Assembly (NCBI RefSeq): GCF_900000175.1
Contig: NZ_CWGJ01000025.1
Location: 312,396 to 376,395, forward strand
DNA from: Estrella lausannensis
GTDB lineage: Bacteria > Chlamydiota > Chlamydiia > Chlamydiales > Criblamydiaceae
Direction: 5' to 3'
DNA length: 64,000 nucleotides
Shown piece by piece: positions 20,485 through 29,774 of the stretch. The position numbers were made by a program, and so were the translations under genes. Each line of letters starts with the position of its first letter. Within the stretch, counting starts at the first letter, position 1. The notes under the pieces are model-generated. The model did not search any database. It was given only the letters and a program-made list of their open reading frames with translations, and was not told where the DNA came from.

Positions 20485-23400
20485 TTAAGTCTGAAGCAGT
20501 TCTAAAACCTCTTCCCAAGTTAGTTTGGAAATCGCTTCCTCGTCGGTCGATACGATCTTTTTCACAAGACCTCTCTTCCTATTTTGCATTTCCAGAATTT
20601 TCTCTTCTATCGTATTTAAAGTGATGAGTTTGTAGGAGGACACGGAATTCTTTTGCCCTATCCTGTGTACCCTGTCTGTCGCTTGGTTTTCAACGGCCGG
20701 ATTCCACCACATATCGTAGTGAACCACCGTGTCGGCGCCCACTAAGTTAAGTCCGACACCACCCGCTTTAAGGGAAACCAAGAAGATAGGAATCTTTTCG
20801 TCCTCATTGAATCGGTTGACGATGTCGAGCCTGTTTTTCGTGGAACCATCCAGGTATTCGAACGCAATGCCTTTCTTTTTCAGGTCGCGGCTGATGATAT
20901 TGAGCATTCTGGTGTATTGGCTGAACACTACCGTCTTGTGGTTGCCCTCGATCAGGTTTTGCAGAAGGTCCTGGAGCAGGTCGTATTTGGCGGAGTCGCC
21001 CTCTTCGACTGCTTCCTTGGCGAAAATGGCCGGATGGCAGCAGATCTGCTTCAGTCTTGTCAAGGTAGCCAAAACATGGATCTGCACCTTATCGAATCCT
21101 TCTTTCTGAACCAGCTGCGACAGCTCTCTACGGGCCGATTCGGCGTACGACCGATACAGCTCTTTCTGGGCGTCGGTCAGATGGCAGTAGTATACAATCT
21201 CTGAAACGTCAGGCAGCTCAGAGAGAACATCTTTTTTCATGCGGCGCAAGATAAAGGGTGAGACCTTCTGCTTGAGCTTGTTGATATTCTTCTCCTTTTC
21301 CTCATGGGGCGTCCGGATATATTTTTCCACAAACCGGTCATAGGTGCTTAGAAGGCCGGGCATCAGGAAGTCGAACAAGCTCCAGAGTTCATCGAGCGAG
21401 TTTTCAATCGGTGTACCGGTTAAGATGAGCTTGTGCTTGGCCTGAACCTGTTTGACGCTCTTGGCATTTCTTGTTCCCCGGTTCTTGATGTGCTGCGCTT
21501 CATCAAGAAGAATGTAGGCGAATGGGGATTGCTGATAGTGGTCGATATCTTTTTGGAGCAGAGAATAGGAGGTGACAAGGATGTCGTAGCTGTCGCGCGC
21601 ATCGATCAACTTCTTCCTCTGGTTGGGGATGCCGTCAACGATCAGCACCCGGAGGTTGGGATTGAATTTCTGAATCTCTTCCTTCCAGTTGTATACAAGA
21701 GAGGTCGGACAAACGATCAGGGACTGCGACTTTGGTTCATCGAGTTTTTGCTGGGTTAGGACAACGATGGCCTGCAGTGTTTTACCAAGACCCATATCAT
21801 CTGCCAGGATGCCATTTAAATGCATATTACGCAGGCGCTCCAGCCAATTGGCCCCTTCAATTTGGTATGAGCGAAGCTCGGCTTTGATCTCTTTGGGCAC
21901 TTCCCTGACCATAACTTCTTTTGTGCCGAGTATTTGCTCTTGTATTTCCTTCAGCTTATCGGTCATCGAAAAGGCTAGGGGCAAAGAAGAGAGATGTTCT
22001 TCTTTGATGTTCGCCAAATTCCAGAGGGGTCTTTCGCTGATGTGGGATTTCAGCTCCTCGATGCCAATTTCATCAAAAAGCTGAATCAGGGGAGTCAGCT
22101 TTTCCAGATCCAAGACGAGGATCTTATGGATCGCCTTTTGATCGGATGAGGGTTTACCTCTTTTTTTTGCCTCAGCTTTTCTTTTCGTCAGCTCAATGTA
22201 AGGCTTTTTAGAGGAGACGCATTCCCAGAGGGTACTGACGCTCACCCCTTCCAGATCCCCTTCGATCCCGACGTGAATCTCAAACATATCTACTTTGGAC
22301 GACTCTTTCAGATGGAGGCTGAAAACAGTCTCGTCATAGATGAATTGATCCAGGAGGTTTTCAGGGCATACGAACTGGATGCGGCTTTGATTTCTTGGAA
22401 TGACGTCCGTCATGAACTCGACGATCTTCTTTTCCATCTTGGCCGTGTAGGTCCCTTCGGCAGGATCAAAGATGAAGTCCTGAAAGAGGTCCTCGATAAT
22501 TTTCTGCTCTTCCGTCAGGTTTCTGGCTAAGATGCCGTCCTTCATGATGAAGTGGTTCAAGTGGTTCGTAGACAACTTCGATGATGCCGAAGGGATTTTG
22601 TTGCCGCTGTAGATAAATTGCAAGGAGGCCTCAAGCTCGCCATTCAGGTAGCTTAAGTCGCACTCGGCAGACAGCGTTTCAACGTACGGTAGCGTGATCA
22701 GGTGATCGATTCTGTCTTTGTTACGCACTTCCGCAAAGCGCAAAATCTCCGGAAGCGAGTTTTCCACGAAGGTACCGAAGAGCGGTTCGGGAATGGTGAT
22801 GGAGCGGAGTGCTTCCAAATCTTTAAGATGGCGCCTTTTGATTTCCGGCTCAAAGCGGTAGTAGTGATGTTCGTGGATCAATCCCGGTTTGGCGCACTCA
22901 AAGAGCATGATCTGCTCGAGAGTCGCCTTTTTGCCGCTCAGGTCGATCGTAGGATTGAGAAGCAGTTTAGGGGCGCCGGTGTCTAAAAATTCAATGTCGA
23001 TGATGATCTGGGCTGGCGCCAGCGATAGCTTCAGAGGCTCTTCAAGGGTTTTGAAGAAGATATAGGGCACATCGGGCGACATTGGCTGCAGAGGATTGGT
23101 GAGCGAATTTTTTCTCTGCTGGAATTGGTCGTGCAAGTTGGATAGGATCTCTCCAAGGTGCTCCAGGGCTATTAGGCCGAACCGAGTTCCCTTTTCGGCT
23201 AAGATCTTTTCCGGCTGGATCACATAGCGCGAGAGAAGCTCGATCATGGCAAAGTTTGAAGGCTCAAACGATTGCGAGGTGAAGTAGAACCTTTTGCTGT
23301 TGATATAGATCGGTTCGTTGTAGTGGATCGCGTTGAAAAATTCCTTGATATTGGGGATGTTGAGCGGTTTCGACCTAAAGGGAAGCCTCAGGGCGATCTG

Positions 23401-23976
23401 GAGCTCTGCCTTGGGCATGCCTTCCGTCTGCATCTCCATCAGAATCAGCGCAAGTTCGGCCTTGTCTTCGACGAAGCCTTCTTCCTTAAGGAAAAAGGGC
23501 GAACGTCCCAGCACGTCAGCGGCGCCAATATACTCTTGCAAAAGTTCTTTTTGCTGCTGCAATCCCTTTCTTTGCGACTCTTTGACTTTGGCTTTCTTAA
23601 TTGTTTCCTGGATATGAACTTTTTCTGCAGGCTCTTCGATTTTTTCTTCCAGATTCTCTTCGCTTCCAAATCGGACTAAGATGGCATCGAGGTTTTCTTC
23701 GAGAAAAAACAAGACAGCGGAAAGATGCTGGCAGTCGTAGGTGTAGGGGCAATCGCAGTTGGAGTCGATGATCGTAGAGCTCTGCCTGTCGATTTCGATT
23801 TCGCACTCGTAGGTGTTTTCAAAGGCGCCTTGCACTCTCGCAGCCAGCCTCAACGTTTGGCCGGACAAGCTGACAATTTTAACGTTGTCAACCAATTTTC
23901 CCTGATAACTTGCCTGTCCTTCTTTCACGACCGAAGGGGCGAAATCTTGCTTAAGTCTGCGAAAGTTAAGCATCAT
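20485..23976 (-). CDS. SWI2/SNF2-family helicase with SWIM zinc finger
   Basis: This is a 1,163-residue SNF2 ATPase. The N-terminus has a SWIM-type zinc motif CDCPYTYDCQH (about residues 74-85), the middle is an unassigned bacterial SNF2 N-terminal region, and the ATPase core spans about 700-1160. Core motifs are ADDMGLGKT (about 725), LLDEAQH (about 823), LTGTPIEN, and in the second lobe SLKAGGVGLNL and ATDRVHRIGQ. Such proteins move on double-stranded DNA; in bacteria they are tied to RNA polymerase recycling or DNA remodelling. Position next to mreB agrees with Chlamydia order. Two ATGs stand at the start; AGAGG suits the second (23973) slightly better. Confidence 0.93.
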   Translation of the reverse strand: MMLNFRRLKQDFAPSVVKEGQASYQGKLVDNVKIVSLSGQTLRLAARVQGAFENTYECEIEIDRQSSTIIDSNCDCPYTYDCQHLSAVLFFLEENLDAILVRFGSEENLEEKIEEPAEKVHIQETIKKAKVKESQRKGLQQQKELLQEYIGAADVLGRSPFFLKEEGFVEDKAELALILMEMQTEGMPKAELQIALRLPFRSKPLNIPNIKEFFNAIHYNEPIYINSKRFYFTSQSFEPSNFAMIELLSRYVIQPEKILAEKGTRFGLIALEHLGEILSNLHDQFQQRKNSLTNPLQPMSPDVPYIFFKTLEEPLKLSLAPAQIIIDIEFLDTGAPKLLLNPTIDLSGKKATLEQIMLFECAKPGLIHEHHYYRFEPEIKRRHLKDLEALRSITIPEPLFGTFVENSLPEILRFAEVRNKDRIDHLITLPYVETLSAECDLSYLNGELEASLQFIYSGNKIPSASSKLSTNHLNHFIMKDGILARNLTEEQKIIEDLFQDFIFDPAEGTYTAKMEKKIVEFMTDVIPRNQSRIQFVCPENLLDQFIYDETVFSLHLKESSKVDMFEIHVGIEGDLEGVSVSTLWECVSSKKPYIELTKRKAEAKKRGKPSSDQKAIHKILVLDLEKLTPLIQLFDEIGIEELKSHISERPLWNLANIKEEHLSSLPLAFSMTDKLKEIQEQILGTKEVMVREVPKEIKAELRSYQIEGANWLERLRNMHLNGILADDMGLGKTLQAIVVLTQQKLDEPKSQSLIVCPTSLVYNWKEEIQKFNPNLRVLIVDGIPNQRKKLIDARDSYDILVTSYSLLQKDIDHYQQSPFAYILLDEAQHIKNRGTRNAKSVKQVQAKHKLILTGTPIENSLDELWSLFDFLMPGLLSTYDRFVEKYIRTPHEEKEKNINKLKQKVSPFILRRMKKDVLSELPDVSEIVYYCHLTDAQKELYRSYAESARRELSQLVQKEGFDKVQIHVLATLTRLKQICCHPAIFAKEAVEEGDSAKYDLLQDLLQNLIEGNHKTVVFSQYTRMLNIISRDLKKKGIAFEYLDGSTKNRLDIVNRFNEDEKIPIFLVSLKAGGVGLNLVGADTVVHYDMWWNPAVENQATDRVHRIGQKNSVSSYKLITLNTIEEKILEMQNRKRGLVKKIVSTDEEAISKLTWEEVLELLQT

Positions 23977-24072
23977 TCCTCTTATTTATATAATTACAAA
24001 CCGCATTCGGCAGCTTAGAAACTCCTCACAAATCGTTCCATTGCAGTTCGTGGAAAATTCCCAAGGGATATT

Positions 24073-24234
24073 CATACCGAAAGTATCTCAAAATTAGGAT
24101 TTAAGCTTGGAGAAATTTCTCGCGATTGAACGATCGTAGGCGAGCTTATATTGAGAATATTAGGCCGCTTATGATCTTTCAATCCCGAGGATTCCTTTTT
24201 TTTCAAAAACCCCATTTCGTACTCGTGTCAGTAT
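24073..24234. repeat. Long palindromic element, about 162 bp (type B, right end decayed)
   Basis: The left end CATACCGAAAGTATCTCAAA is clear and the right end (ACTCGTGTCAGTATC) is eroded. The core GATTGAACGATCGTAGGC ... GATCTTTCAATC is arranged around ATATTGAGAATAT with its centre near 24154. Confidence 0.8.
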
Positions 24235-24665
24235 CCATACTGCGTTAGCCGATCCGATGGACGGTATCCTTGCGCCGCGGGAATTGTTTCACTTTTCAAT
24301 GAAAGATCCCGAAGTCGCGCTTTGGCTGTATTAAAAACCTTAGTGCTAAGTGAGTTAAAAGAGGCGGTATCGGCGAATACAGAGCTCTTTTCCAGATCGC
24401 ATATCCCTAAGGAAGTCTTCAGTAGGCTATAAACAAATTTTTCCGGATACTCTGGTATAAGATATTTTTCGATACACTTCAATGCGTTTTGGCAACAGCT
24501 GTTTTACCTCTTGGGCACTCTCCTTCGAAATTGCCGTAAAGATAGCTTTGCTTGCTTAAAAAATTCCACCTTTTTTAAGAGGAGTGGCCGCATTTCGGTA
24601 TAAATTGAAATCTTCTGAAAATTCGCTCTGTTTTAAGTCTATTGATCAACTGCGTGAATGCAAAC

Positions 24666-24720
24666 TATATCGAAAATGTCTCAACAATTGACTTTTGGGC
24701 TTTGAGACACTTTCGGTATA
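24666..24720. repeat. TATACCGAAA-type inverted repeat (short hairpin form)
   Basis: TATATCGAAAATGTCTCAA pairs with TTTGAGACACTTTCGGTATA. It lies about 50 bp beyond the stop of the thiolase gene and may serve as its terminator. Confidence 0.85.
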
Positions 24721-24768
24721 GCCGAATTCGGCAGGCAAATTATGTGATTTAATTTTCTTAACGGCCCC

Positions 24769-26010
24769 TCAGCCAACTCCGCCCTTCCTCACGATCAGGC
24801 AGGTGACCGTCTTATCATTGCCGCCCATACTGATCATCATGCCGTAAGGGGTTTTCAAAGGAGCCTGATTGGCGGCTTTGCCCGTCAGCTGTTTTTCTAA
24901 GTCGACAAGCTGCCGCACCCCCGTCGCTCCCGTCGGATGGCCAAATCCTGATAATCCACCCGACATGTTCGTTGGAATCGTGCCGGTGATGAGATGTCTG
25001 CCCTCCTCAATCAGATCCGGCGCTTGCCCTTGTTTGGCAAAACCGGCCGCCTCAAAGGAGAGAAGAGCCGTAATCGTGAAACAGTCATGAATCTCCAAAA
25101 CAGCGATCTCCCTCCTGTCAAGGCGTGCTTGGTCAAGCGCTTTATCGACGGCAATTTTCGTCGTATGGAGAAACGCCTCGTCTTCAGGAGGTATGGTGAT
25201 GTCAGCCTCGGCCTCGCCGATTCCTACAATCTCCACTGCATCCTCTTGACGAATGCCCGCCCTATGGAGTCCTCGCTCTGAGAAAAGTCCTATGGATGCC
25301 GCGCCATCGGATACTTTTGAGCAGTCATAGAAATTGAGGCAGGGCACGAACCTGGATGGATTGGGCGGGGTCATTCCAAGTGCAAAGGGATCGCCGTCTT
25401 GATTGAAGGCTTCCTGGGCTTTGGGGTTTTTTCTTGCGCATAATATAGCGTGCTCATGCCATCTGGCCATGGCTTTTCTGGCCTTTTCCTCGCCCCATTT
25501 CTTGTAGTAGGCCCCCGCTTTGCCCGAGAAAATGCCCGGGAAGAAAAATGCGTGCCCTTTTTTTCTCTCTTTGCGGAAATAGGCGGCGCCAGAGAGGTAG
25601 TCGGCGCCGTAGAGTGATTTGACAGTGTTTTGCATCTCGAATCCGGAAACGAAGAGTGCGTCGCGGTCCAGGGCGAGCAGGCTTCTGATCGCAAGTCCGA
25701 TAGCCCTGCCCCCCGTTCCACAGGCCCCTTCTACAGCAAAACAGGGTTTACCGGAGAGGCTAGGTACCATGAACGGCAGAAAGCCGGGGAGGTTTCCTTG
25801 CTTGAGGAAACGCTGGGCCATAAATGCGCCAATGACCCCTTCGTCAAACTCCGGGTTACCCATGCTCGCCATCGTCCCTTGAGCTGTCTCCAAGAGGTAG
25901 TCTTCAAAGGGCCTTCTCGGCTCTCCCGGACGGAATTCAGGTCTTCCCGATCCCATAAAGACGGTTGTAAAACCTGCTGCGGCATAGATTTTTTTTGAAA
26001 ACGGGCTCAT
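24769..26010 (-). CDS. Thiolase-family acetyl-CoA acyltransferase
   Basis: Thiolases cleave 3-ketoacyl-CoA to acetyl-CoA plus a shortened acyl-CoA, or condense in reverse. The sequence has the nucleophilic Cys in VEGACGTGGRA (about residue 95), the His block EIHDCFTI (about 306) and the His motif GFGHPTGATG (about 356). The C-terminal CxG motif of classical thiolases is replaced by NDKTVTCLIV, as in SCP2-type thiolases, so substrate range is uncertain. I choose the ATG whose first bases overlap the upstream stop (ATGA) with AAGGA nine bases before; an ATG 18 bp earlier is also possible. It follows the hydroxyacyl-CoA dehydrogenase gene in one transcription unit, fitting the last two steps of beta-oxidation. 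Confidence 0.88.
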   Translation of the reverse strand: MSPFSKKIYAAAGFTTVFMGSGRPEFRPGEPRRPFEDYLLETAQGTMASMGNPEFDEGVIGAFMAQRFLKQGNLPGFLPFMVPSLSGKPCFAVEGACGTGGRAIGLAIRSLLALDRDALFVSGFEMQNTVKSLYGADYLSGAAYFRKERKKGHAFFFPGIFSGKAGAYYKKWGEEKARKAMARWHEHAILCARKNPKAQEAFNQDGDPFALGMTPPNPSRFVPCLNFYDCSKVSDGAASIGLFSERGLHRAGIRQEDAVEIVGIGEAEADITIPPEDEAFLHTTKIAVDKALDQARLDRREIAVLEIHDCFTITALLSFEAAGFAKQGQAPDLIEEGRHLITGTIPTNMSGGLSGFGHPTGATGVRQLVDLEKQLTGKAANQAPLKTPYGMMISMGGNDKTVTCLIVRKGGVG

Positions 26011-27362
26011 GGGCAGCATCCTTTGCATGTAATGGCTTCCATACTAGTTAGAAAACGGGCATCCGGTCCGTAAAGATGATAAAATCCTAGTTTCAAAACG
26101 AGGGAGACATCTTCGATAGACGAGGCCACCCCCTCCTGCACAAGGACTGCTGAAGCATCTCTCAGAAACCTCAAGTAGCGCAGCATGAGATGAGACCCCA
26201 GTGTACCTTGTTTAACCGTGGAGAGGATGAAATCTTCGATCAGGGCATCTCTACCGGCATCCTTGGAGAGGCTCTTCCATGTCAGTGCAGGAGTCGATTT
26301 CCCTCCGAGCAGGTTGGCAACCTCTGCTTTCATGCTTGCATCGAGAGGACGATAGACATTCTTTTCAAGATCGAGCACCGCTTCCGCCTCATGCCCCTTG
26401 TAACGGAAAAAACCCTCTTTTTGGCCGCTGTCGCCCATGTGGCCGCCAGTCCTTCTTTTCATGACCATGTCTTCCAAAAGAGAGGAGTGCATTGAAGGAT
26501 CGTCAAGGAACCGGCGCATAGACAGGATGATATTCAATGCTACATCGACACCGACATAATCGATCAGCTGGAAAATACCCATGGGGCGCAGAAGCAAATC
26601 CTTTGTCACTGTATTGAGTACCAACAGGGCAAGGTGAATCGGCATCTGCCGCTTCAGCTCTTCTAAAATATTCAAAGTAAGTAAAATTTCCCTGATGAAG
26701 ATCCCGTTGCCTATGAATCCGGCGATATCTCTCGAAACGACTGCTGTCTTGCCAAGTTCTTTGGCAATCTCTAGACAGCCGGTCAGCAATTTGTCCTCCG
26801 ATCCCTCGGGCACCACCACTTCCAGAAGCTTTTGCACAATTGGTGGATTATAGAAATGGAATCCTGCGATCCTCCCTTCAACTGCCGCGCTCTTCTCTAA
26901 GAATCCAATCGGGATCGAAGAGGTGTTTGTGAGAATGGTTCCCTCTTTTGAGAGGGCACCGATCTTTGTTAACAGAGCGGTTTTCAGATCGATTTTTTCA
27001 AAAACAGCTTCAAATATCAGATCCGAGCCGGAAGATTCTTCGATGGCAGTTCCAAAATAGACCCGCTCCATCGCCTTTTCCATATGATGCTGGACAATTT
27101 CCGAATTCTCGATCAGCTCTTCCCTATCTTGGTACATTTCTCTTAGCAAGACGATGTTTCTTTCGGATTCTTTTTTCAGATGTTCCTTTAGATAATGCTT
27201 AAGACGGCTGAGAGAGGCCTCGCTCATATCGATCAGGTGAAGCGATCCTCTTTCTTCCCCCTGAAATGAGAGCTTTAAAAGCGTAAGCAGTGCAATGCCG
27301 GATCCCATTTTACCACCGGCACCGACGATGGAGATCTTTTTGCTAAGAGCCAAACTGTTCAT
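26007..27362 (-). CDS. 3-hydroxyacyl-CoA dehydrogenase
   Basis: This enzyme oxidises 3-hydroxyacyl-CoA to 3-ketoacyl-CoA with NAD+. The N-terminal Rossmann motif is ISIVGAGGKMGSGIA (about residues 9-23). The catalytic region has NTSSIPIGFLEK and the His motif GFHFYNPP, and two C-terminal helical domains include DIAGFIGNGIF and RPMGIFQLIDYVG. At 451 residues it lacks a hydratase domain, so it is not a FadB-type fusion. AAGGA precedes the ATG. It is coupled to the thiolase gene by a 4-bp ATGA overlap. The likely partner hydratase is the enoyl-CoA hydratase encoded at about 36.4-37.2 kb. Confidence 0.93.
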   Translation of the reverse strand: MNSLALSKKISIVGAGGKMGSGIALLTLLKLSFQGEERGSLHLIDMSEASLSRLKHYLKEHLKKESERNIVLLREMYQDREELIENSEIVQHHMEKAMERVYFGTAIEESSGSDLIFEAVFEKIDLKTALLTKIGALSKEGTILTNTSSIPIGFLEKSAAVEGRIAGFHFYNPPIVQKLLEVVVPEGSEDKLLTGCLEIAKELGKTAVVSRDIAGFIGNGIFIREILLTLNILEELKRQMPIHLALLVLNTVTKDLLLRPMGIFQLIDYVGVDVALNIILSMRRFLDDPSMHSSLLEDMVMKRRTGGHMGDSGQKEGFFRYKGHEAEAVLDLEKNVYRPLDASMKAEVANLLGGKSTPALTWKSLSKDAGRDALIEDFILSTVKQGTLGSHLMLRYLRFLRDASAVLVQEGVASSIEDVSLVLKLGFYHLYGPDARFLTSMEAITCKGCCP

Positions 27363-27777
27363 AAATCCTTCTTTGGGGAGGCGGGGGACTCCCTGATATT
27401 TCAGTTAACATTCGATAGAATTCGTGGAAATCACATGAGTCAAAAAATTTTCTTTACACCACTTTCTTTTTAATCCTGAATGCTTAAAAACGGAAGCAGG
27501 AAGATATACCGAAACAAATTGAAGAATTTGTCTTTGGCTTCGTCGGGTTTACTTAAGAATTTTCGTTCTCACTCGCGCCTTGCCTCTCGGCAATGGTCGC
27601 TCGCTCTGGACAAAAATTCTTAAGGCCCTCCTGGCCAAATTTCCAATTCTTCAAGTTGTTTCGGTATAGACTGAAAGTGTCTCAAAATTTGGCATAGGGA
27701 TTTCAAAGGGCCATGGGGTCTTTTGGCAGGGGGTTGGGGACGGCATCCCTATCCTCCTCAACGAGGGGGATTTGTTC
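27363..27777. other. Intergenic region between divergent catabolic genes
   Basis: This 415-bp gap between the divergent hydroxyacyl-CoA dehydrogenase and prpB genes holds the 164-bp palindrome at 27505-27668. Directly after it is a left half of a type B element (about 27668-27715: GACTGAAAGTGTCTCAAA, then GGGATTTCAAAGGGCC). I could not identify a clean -35/-10 pair. Confidence 0.6.
27505..27668. repeat. Perfect-length 164-bp palindrome (type D)
   Basis: The ends are TATACCGAAACAA and TTGTTTCGGTATA. Successive paired blocks run inward: TTGAAGAATT / AATTCTTCAA, CTTAAGAATTTT / AAAATTCTTAAG, and a central hairpin TTGCC TCTC GGCAA centred exactly at 27586.5, the midpoint of the element. It shares only its outer ends with type B elements but has the same length. 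Confidence 0.92.
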
Positions 27778-28632
27778 ATGAGTGCCGGTCTTAAGTTTAA
27801 GAAAGCAGTGAAGGAGAGCTCTCCTCTCTTGATCGTCGGGGCCGCATCGCCGCTGGTGGCGATGCTGATTGAGAGGAAGGGATTTCAGGCTCTTTATCTT
27901 TCCGGCGGCGGTTATGCCACTTTTTCATTTGGCTTGCCGGATCTTGGGATGACGACGCCGGTAGAGCTGGCTGAGGAGGCGCGCCGGATCGCTGACAGAT
28001 CTTCTTTGCCGCTGCTAGTGGATATTGACACCGGTTTTGGCGGCCCGCTCATGATCGAACGGACTGTTCAGTTGATGGAGCAGGCCGGCGTGGCAGCGGT
28101 ACATATTGAGGATCAGGTTTTTGAGAAAAGGTGCGGCCACAGGCAGGGTAAGGCGCTTGTTGCCAAAGGGCTGATGCAGGAGAGGATAGCGGCTGCAGTG
28201 CGAGGGAGAAAAGATCCCGATTTTGTCATCATGGCGAGAACGGATAGCCCTGGCATTGAGAAAGTTGGTGATGTGGTGAAGCGCGCTCAGGCTTACCGCG
28301 AGGCGGGAGCGGATATGCTCTTTTTGGAGGGGAGTGTTGACTCTGAACTTTTTAGGGTTGTCAAAGAGGAGTGCGGGCTGCCGCTCTTGGTGAACCTGAC
28401 CGAATTCGGAAAGTGCAAGATTCTAACTGCGAGTGAGCTAAACGCGGTTGGAGCCGACATGGCTTTGTACCCCCTTACGCTCAATCGGGTGATGCTCGGG
28501 GCGTGTTCGGAAGCTCTCGATGAGTTGAGAGCGGGGCAGGGCGGACTTCTTGAAAAGATGCAGACAAGGGTAGAGCTTTATGATTTGATCGGTTATCACG
28601 ATCTTGAGGCGCGTTCAAAATTCAAAGAGTAG
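27778..28632 (+). CDS. prpB: 2-Methylisocitrate lyase
   Basis: PrpB splits 2-methylisocitrate into pyruvate and succinate, the last step of the methylcitrate cycle for propionyl-CoA. The 284-residue protein has the isocitrate-lyase-family signature KRCGHRQGK with the catalytic Cys (about residue 118), the metal-binding strand LLVDIDTGFGG and HIEDQVFEKR. The ATG is chosen because AGGGGGA lies seven bases upstream; an in-frame TTG six bases earlier sits on top of that site. The next gene, prpC, starts 8 bp after the stop. Distinction from phosphonopyruvate-mutase or oxaloacetate-hydrolase relatives rests on KRCGH and the prp context. Confidence 0.94.
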   Translation: MSAGLKFKKAVKESSPLLIVGAASPLVAMLIERKGFQALYLSGGGYATFSFGLPDLGMTTPVELAEEARRIADRSSLPLLVDIDTGFGGPLMIERTVQLMEQAGVAAVHIEDQVFEKRCGHRQGKALVAKGLMQERIAAAVRGRKDPDFVIMARTDSPGIEKVGDVVKRAQAYREAGADMLFLEGSVDSELFRVVKEECGLPLLVNLTEFGKCKILTASELNAVGADMALYPLTLNRVMLGACSEALDELRAGQGGLLEKMQTRVELYDLIGYHDLEARSKFKE

Positions 28633-28640
28633 GTAAGTGT

Positions 28641-29774
28641 ATGGCCGAGGTTGCTGAGAAGAAAAAGAGCGGGGGTCTTGCCGGAGTCATTGCCGGCGAC
28701 AGTTCCATTTGCCTGTGCGGCAGCGAGGAGGAGAGTCTCCTCTACCGGGGATACCCGATCGAGGATTTGGCCCGTTTCGCTTCTTTTGAGGAGACGGCAT
28801 GGCTGATTCTGAGGGGGTCTTTGCCGACGGAGAAAGAGCTTTCCGATTATAGAGTTGTTTTGAAGGAGAAGAGAGATCTTCCTGTGAATCTGAAGGCAAT
28901 TTTGGAGCAGATTCCGAAAGATGCCGGCATGATGGACGTGATGAGGACGTCAGTATCGGCGCTCGGCCATTTCGAGCCGGAGATCGAGGAAAAGGGGCGT
29001 TTTGATATAGCCGACAAGTTAGTCTCTTGCATCGGGGCTCCCTTGCTCTACTGGCATACGCTGCATACAAAGGGAAAGCGCCTGGATCTCGTGACCCAAG
29101 AAAAGAATCACTCCGGCCACCTTTTGCAGCTTATCCTGGGTCATGAGGCGTCCGAGGAGCATCAACGCTTTTTAGACATAGCCCTGATCCTTTATGCCGA
29201 GCATGAGTTCAACGCTTCCACATTTACCGTGAGAACCATTGCGAGTACTCTTTCTGATTTTTATTCCGCCATTTGCGGCGGCATCGGTGCCCTCAGCGGT
29301 CCTTTACATGGGGGAGCTAATGAAAAGGCAATCGAGCTGATCTTGAAGTTCCAAAGCCAGCAGGAGGCAGAGCAGGGCGTGCTTAGGATGCTCGAGCGTA
29401 AAGAGCTGATCATGGGCTTTGGCCACCGCGTCTATACGACGCGCGATCCACGATCTGACATCATCAAGGATATTGCGAGAAAGCTCGCCGAGGACGCCGG
29501 GGATCTTGAAACCTTTGAGATCGCCGAACGTATAGAAGAGGTGATGCGGCGGGAGAAGAAGCTTTTTCCTAACTTGGACTTCTACAGCGCCCTGGCATTC
29601 CGCTATCTCGGCATTCCGACAGCGATGTTCACACCGATTTTCGTGATGTCGAGGATCGTGGGATGGTCGGCGCATCTTCTGGAACAGAGGCAAAATAACA
29701 AATTAATCAGACCACTAAGCAACTACACAGGACCCAAGAGGGAAACATGGAAGCCCATCGGCAAGAGATCTTAG
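28641..29774 (+). CDS. prpC: 2-Methylcitrate synthase
   Basis: This is a citrate-synthase-family enzyme that condenses propionyl-CoA with oxaloacetate. The 377-residue length is typical of the short PrpC/type II forms. Catalytic residues are visible: His in LHGGANEKA (about 222), His in MGFGHRVY (about 258) and Asp in NLDFYSALAF (about 312). CoA-side segments are RIVGWSAHLLEQ and RPLSNYTGP. Its place between prpB and prpD argues for methylcitrate synthase rather than citrate synthase, although these enzymes often accept both acyl-CoAs. The 3' end overlaps prpD by 28 bp, suggesting translational coupling. Confidence 0.93.
   Translation: MAEVAEKKKSGGLAGVIAGDSSICLCGSEEESLLYRGYPIEDLARFASFEETAWLILRGSLPTEKELSDYRVVLKEKRDLPVNLKAILEQIPKDAGMMDVMRTSVSALGHFEPEIEEKGRFDIADKLVSCIGAPLLYWHTLHTKGKRLDLVTQEKNHSGHLLQLILGHEASEEHQRFLDIALILYAEHEFNASTFTVRTIASTLSDFYSAICGGIGALSGPLHGGANEKAIELILKFQSQQEAEQGVLRMLERKELIMGFGHRVYTTRDPRSDIIKDIARKLAEDAGDLETFEIAERIEEVMRREKKLFPNLDFYSALAFRYLGIPTAMFTPIFVMSRIVGWSAHLLEQRQNNKLIRPLSNYTGPKRETWKPIGKRS

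Larger units (their letters stand above)
23977..24768. other. 792-bp intergenic region with two repeat elements
   Basis: The region holds a type B palindrome (24073-24234) and a short hairpin (24666-24720). Between them (about 24240-24660) there is AT-rich sequence with no convincing gene. A TTG-started minus-strand frame at 24228-24482 lacks a ribosome site and overlaps the repeat. Confidence 0.6.

Noticed and set aside
24228-24482. 84-codon minus-strand frame in the gap before the thiolase gene
   Set aside because: TTG start, no ribosome site, overlaps the end of a type B palindrome and matches nothing I know.
28641-29774. prpC as the housekeeping citrate synthase
   Set aside because: Family motifs cannot separate the two, but placement between prpB and prpD, with overlap into prpD, favours methylcitrate synthase.
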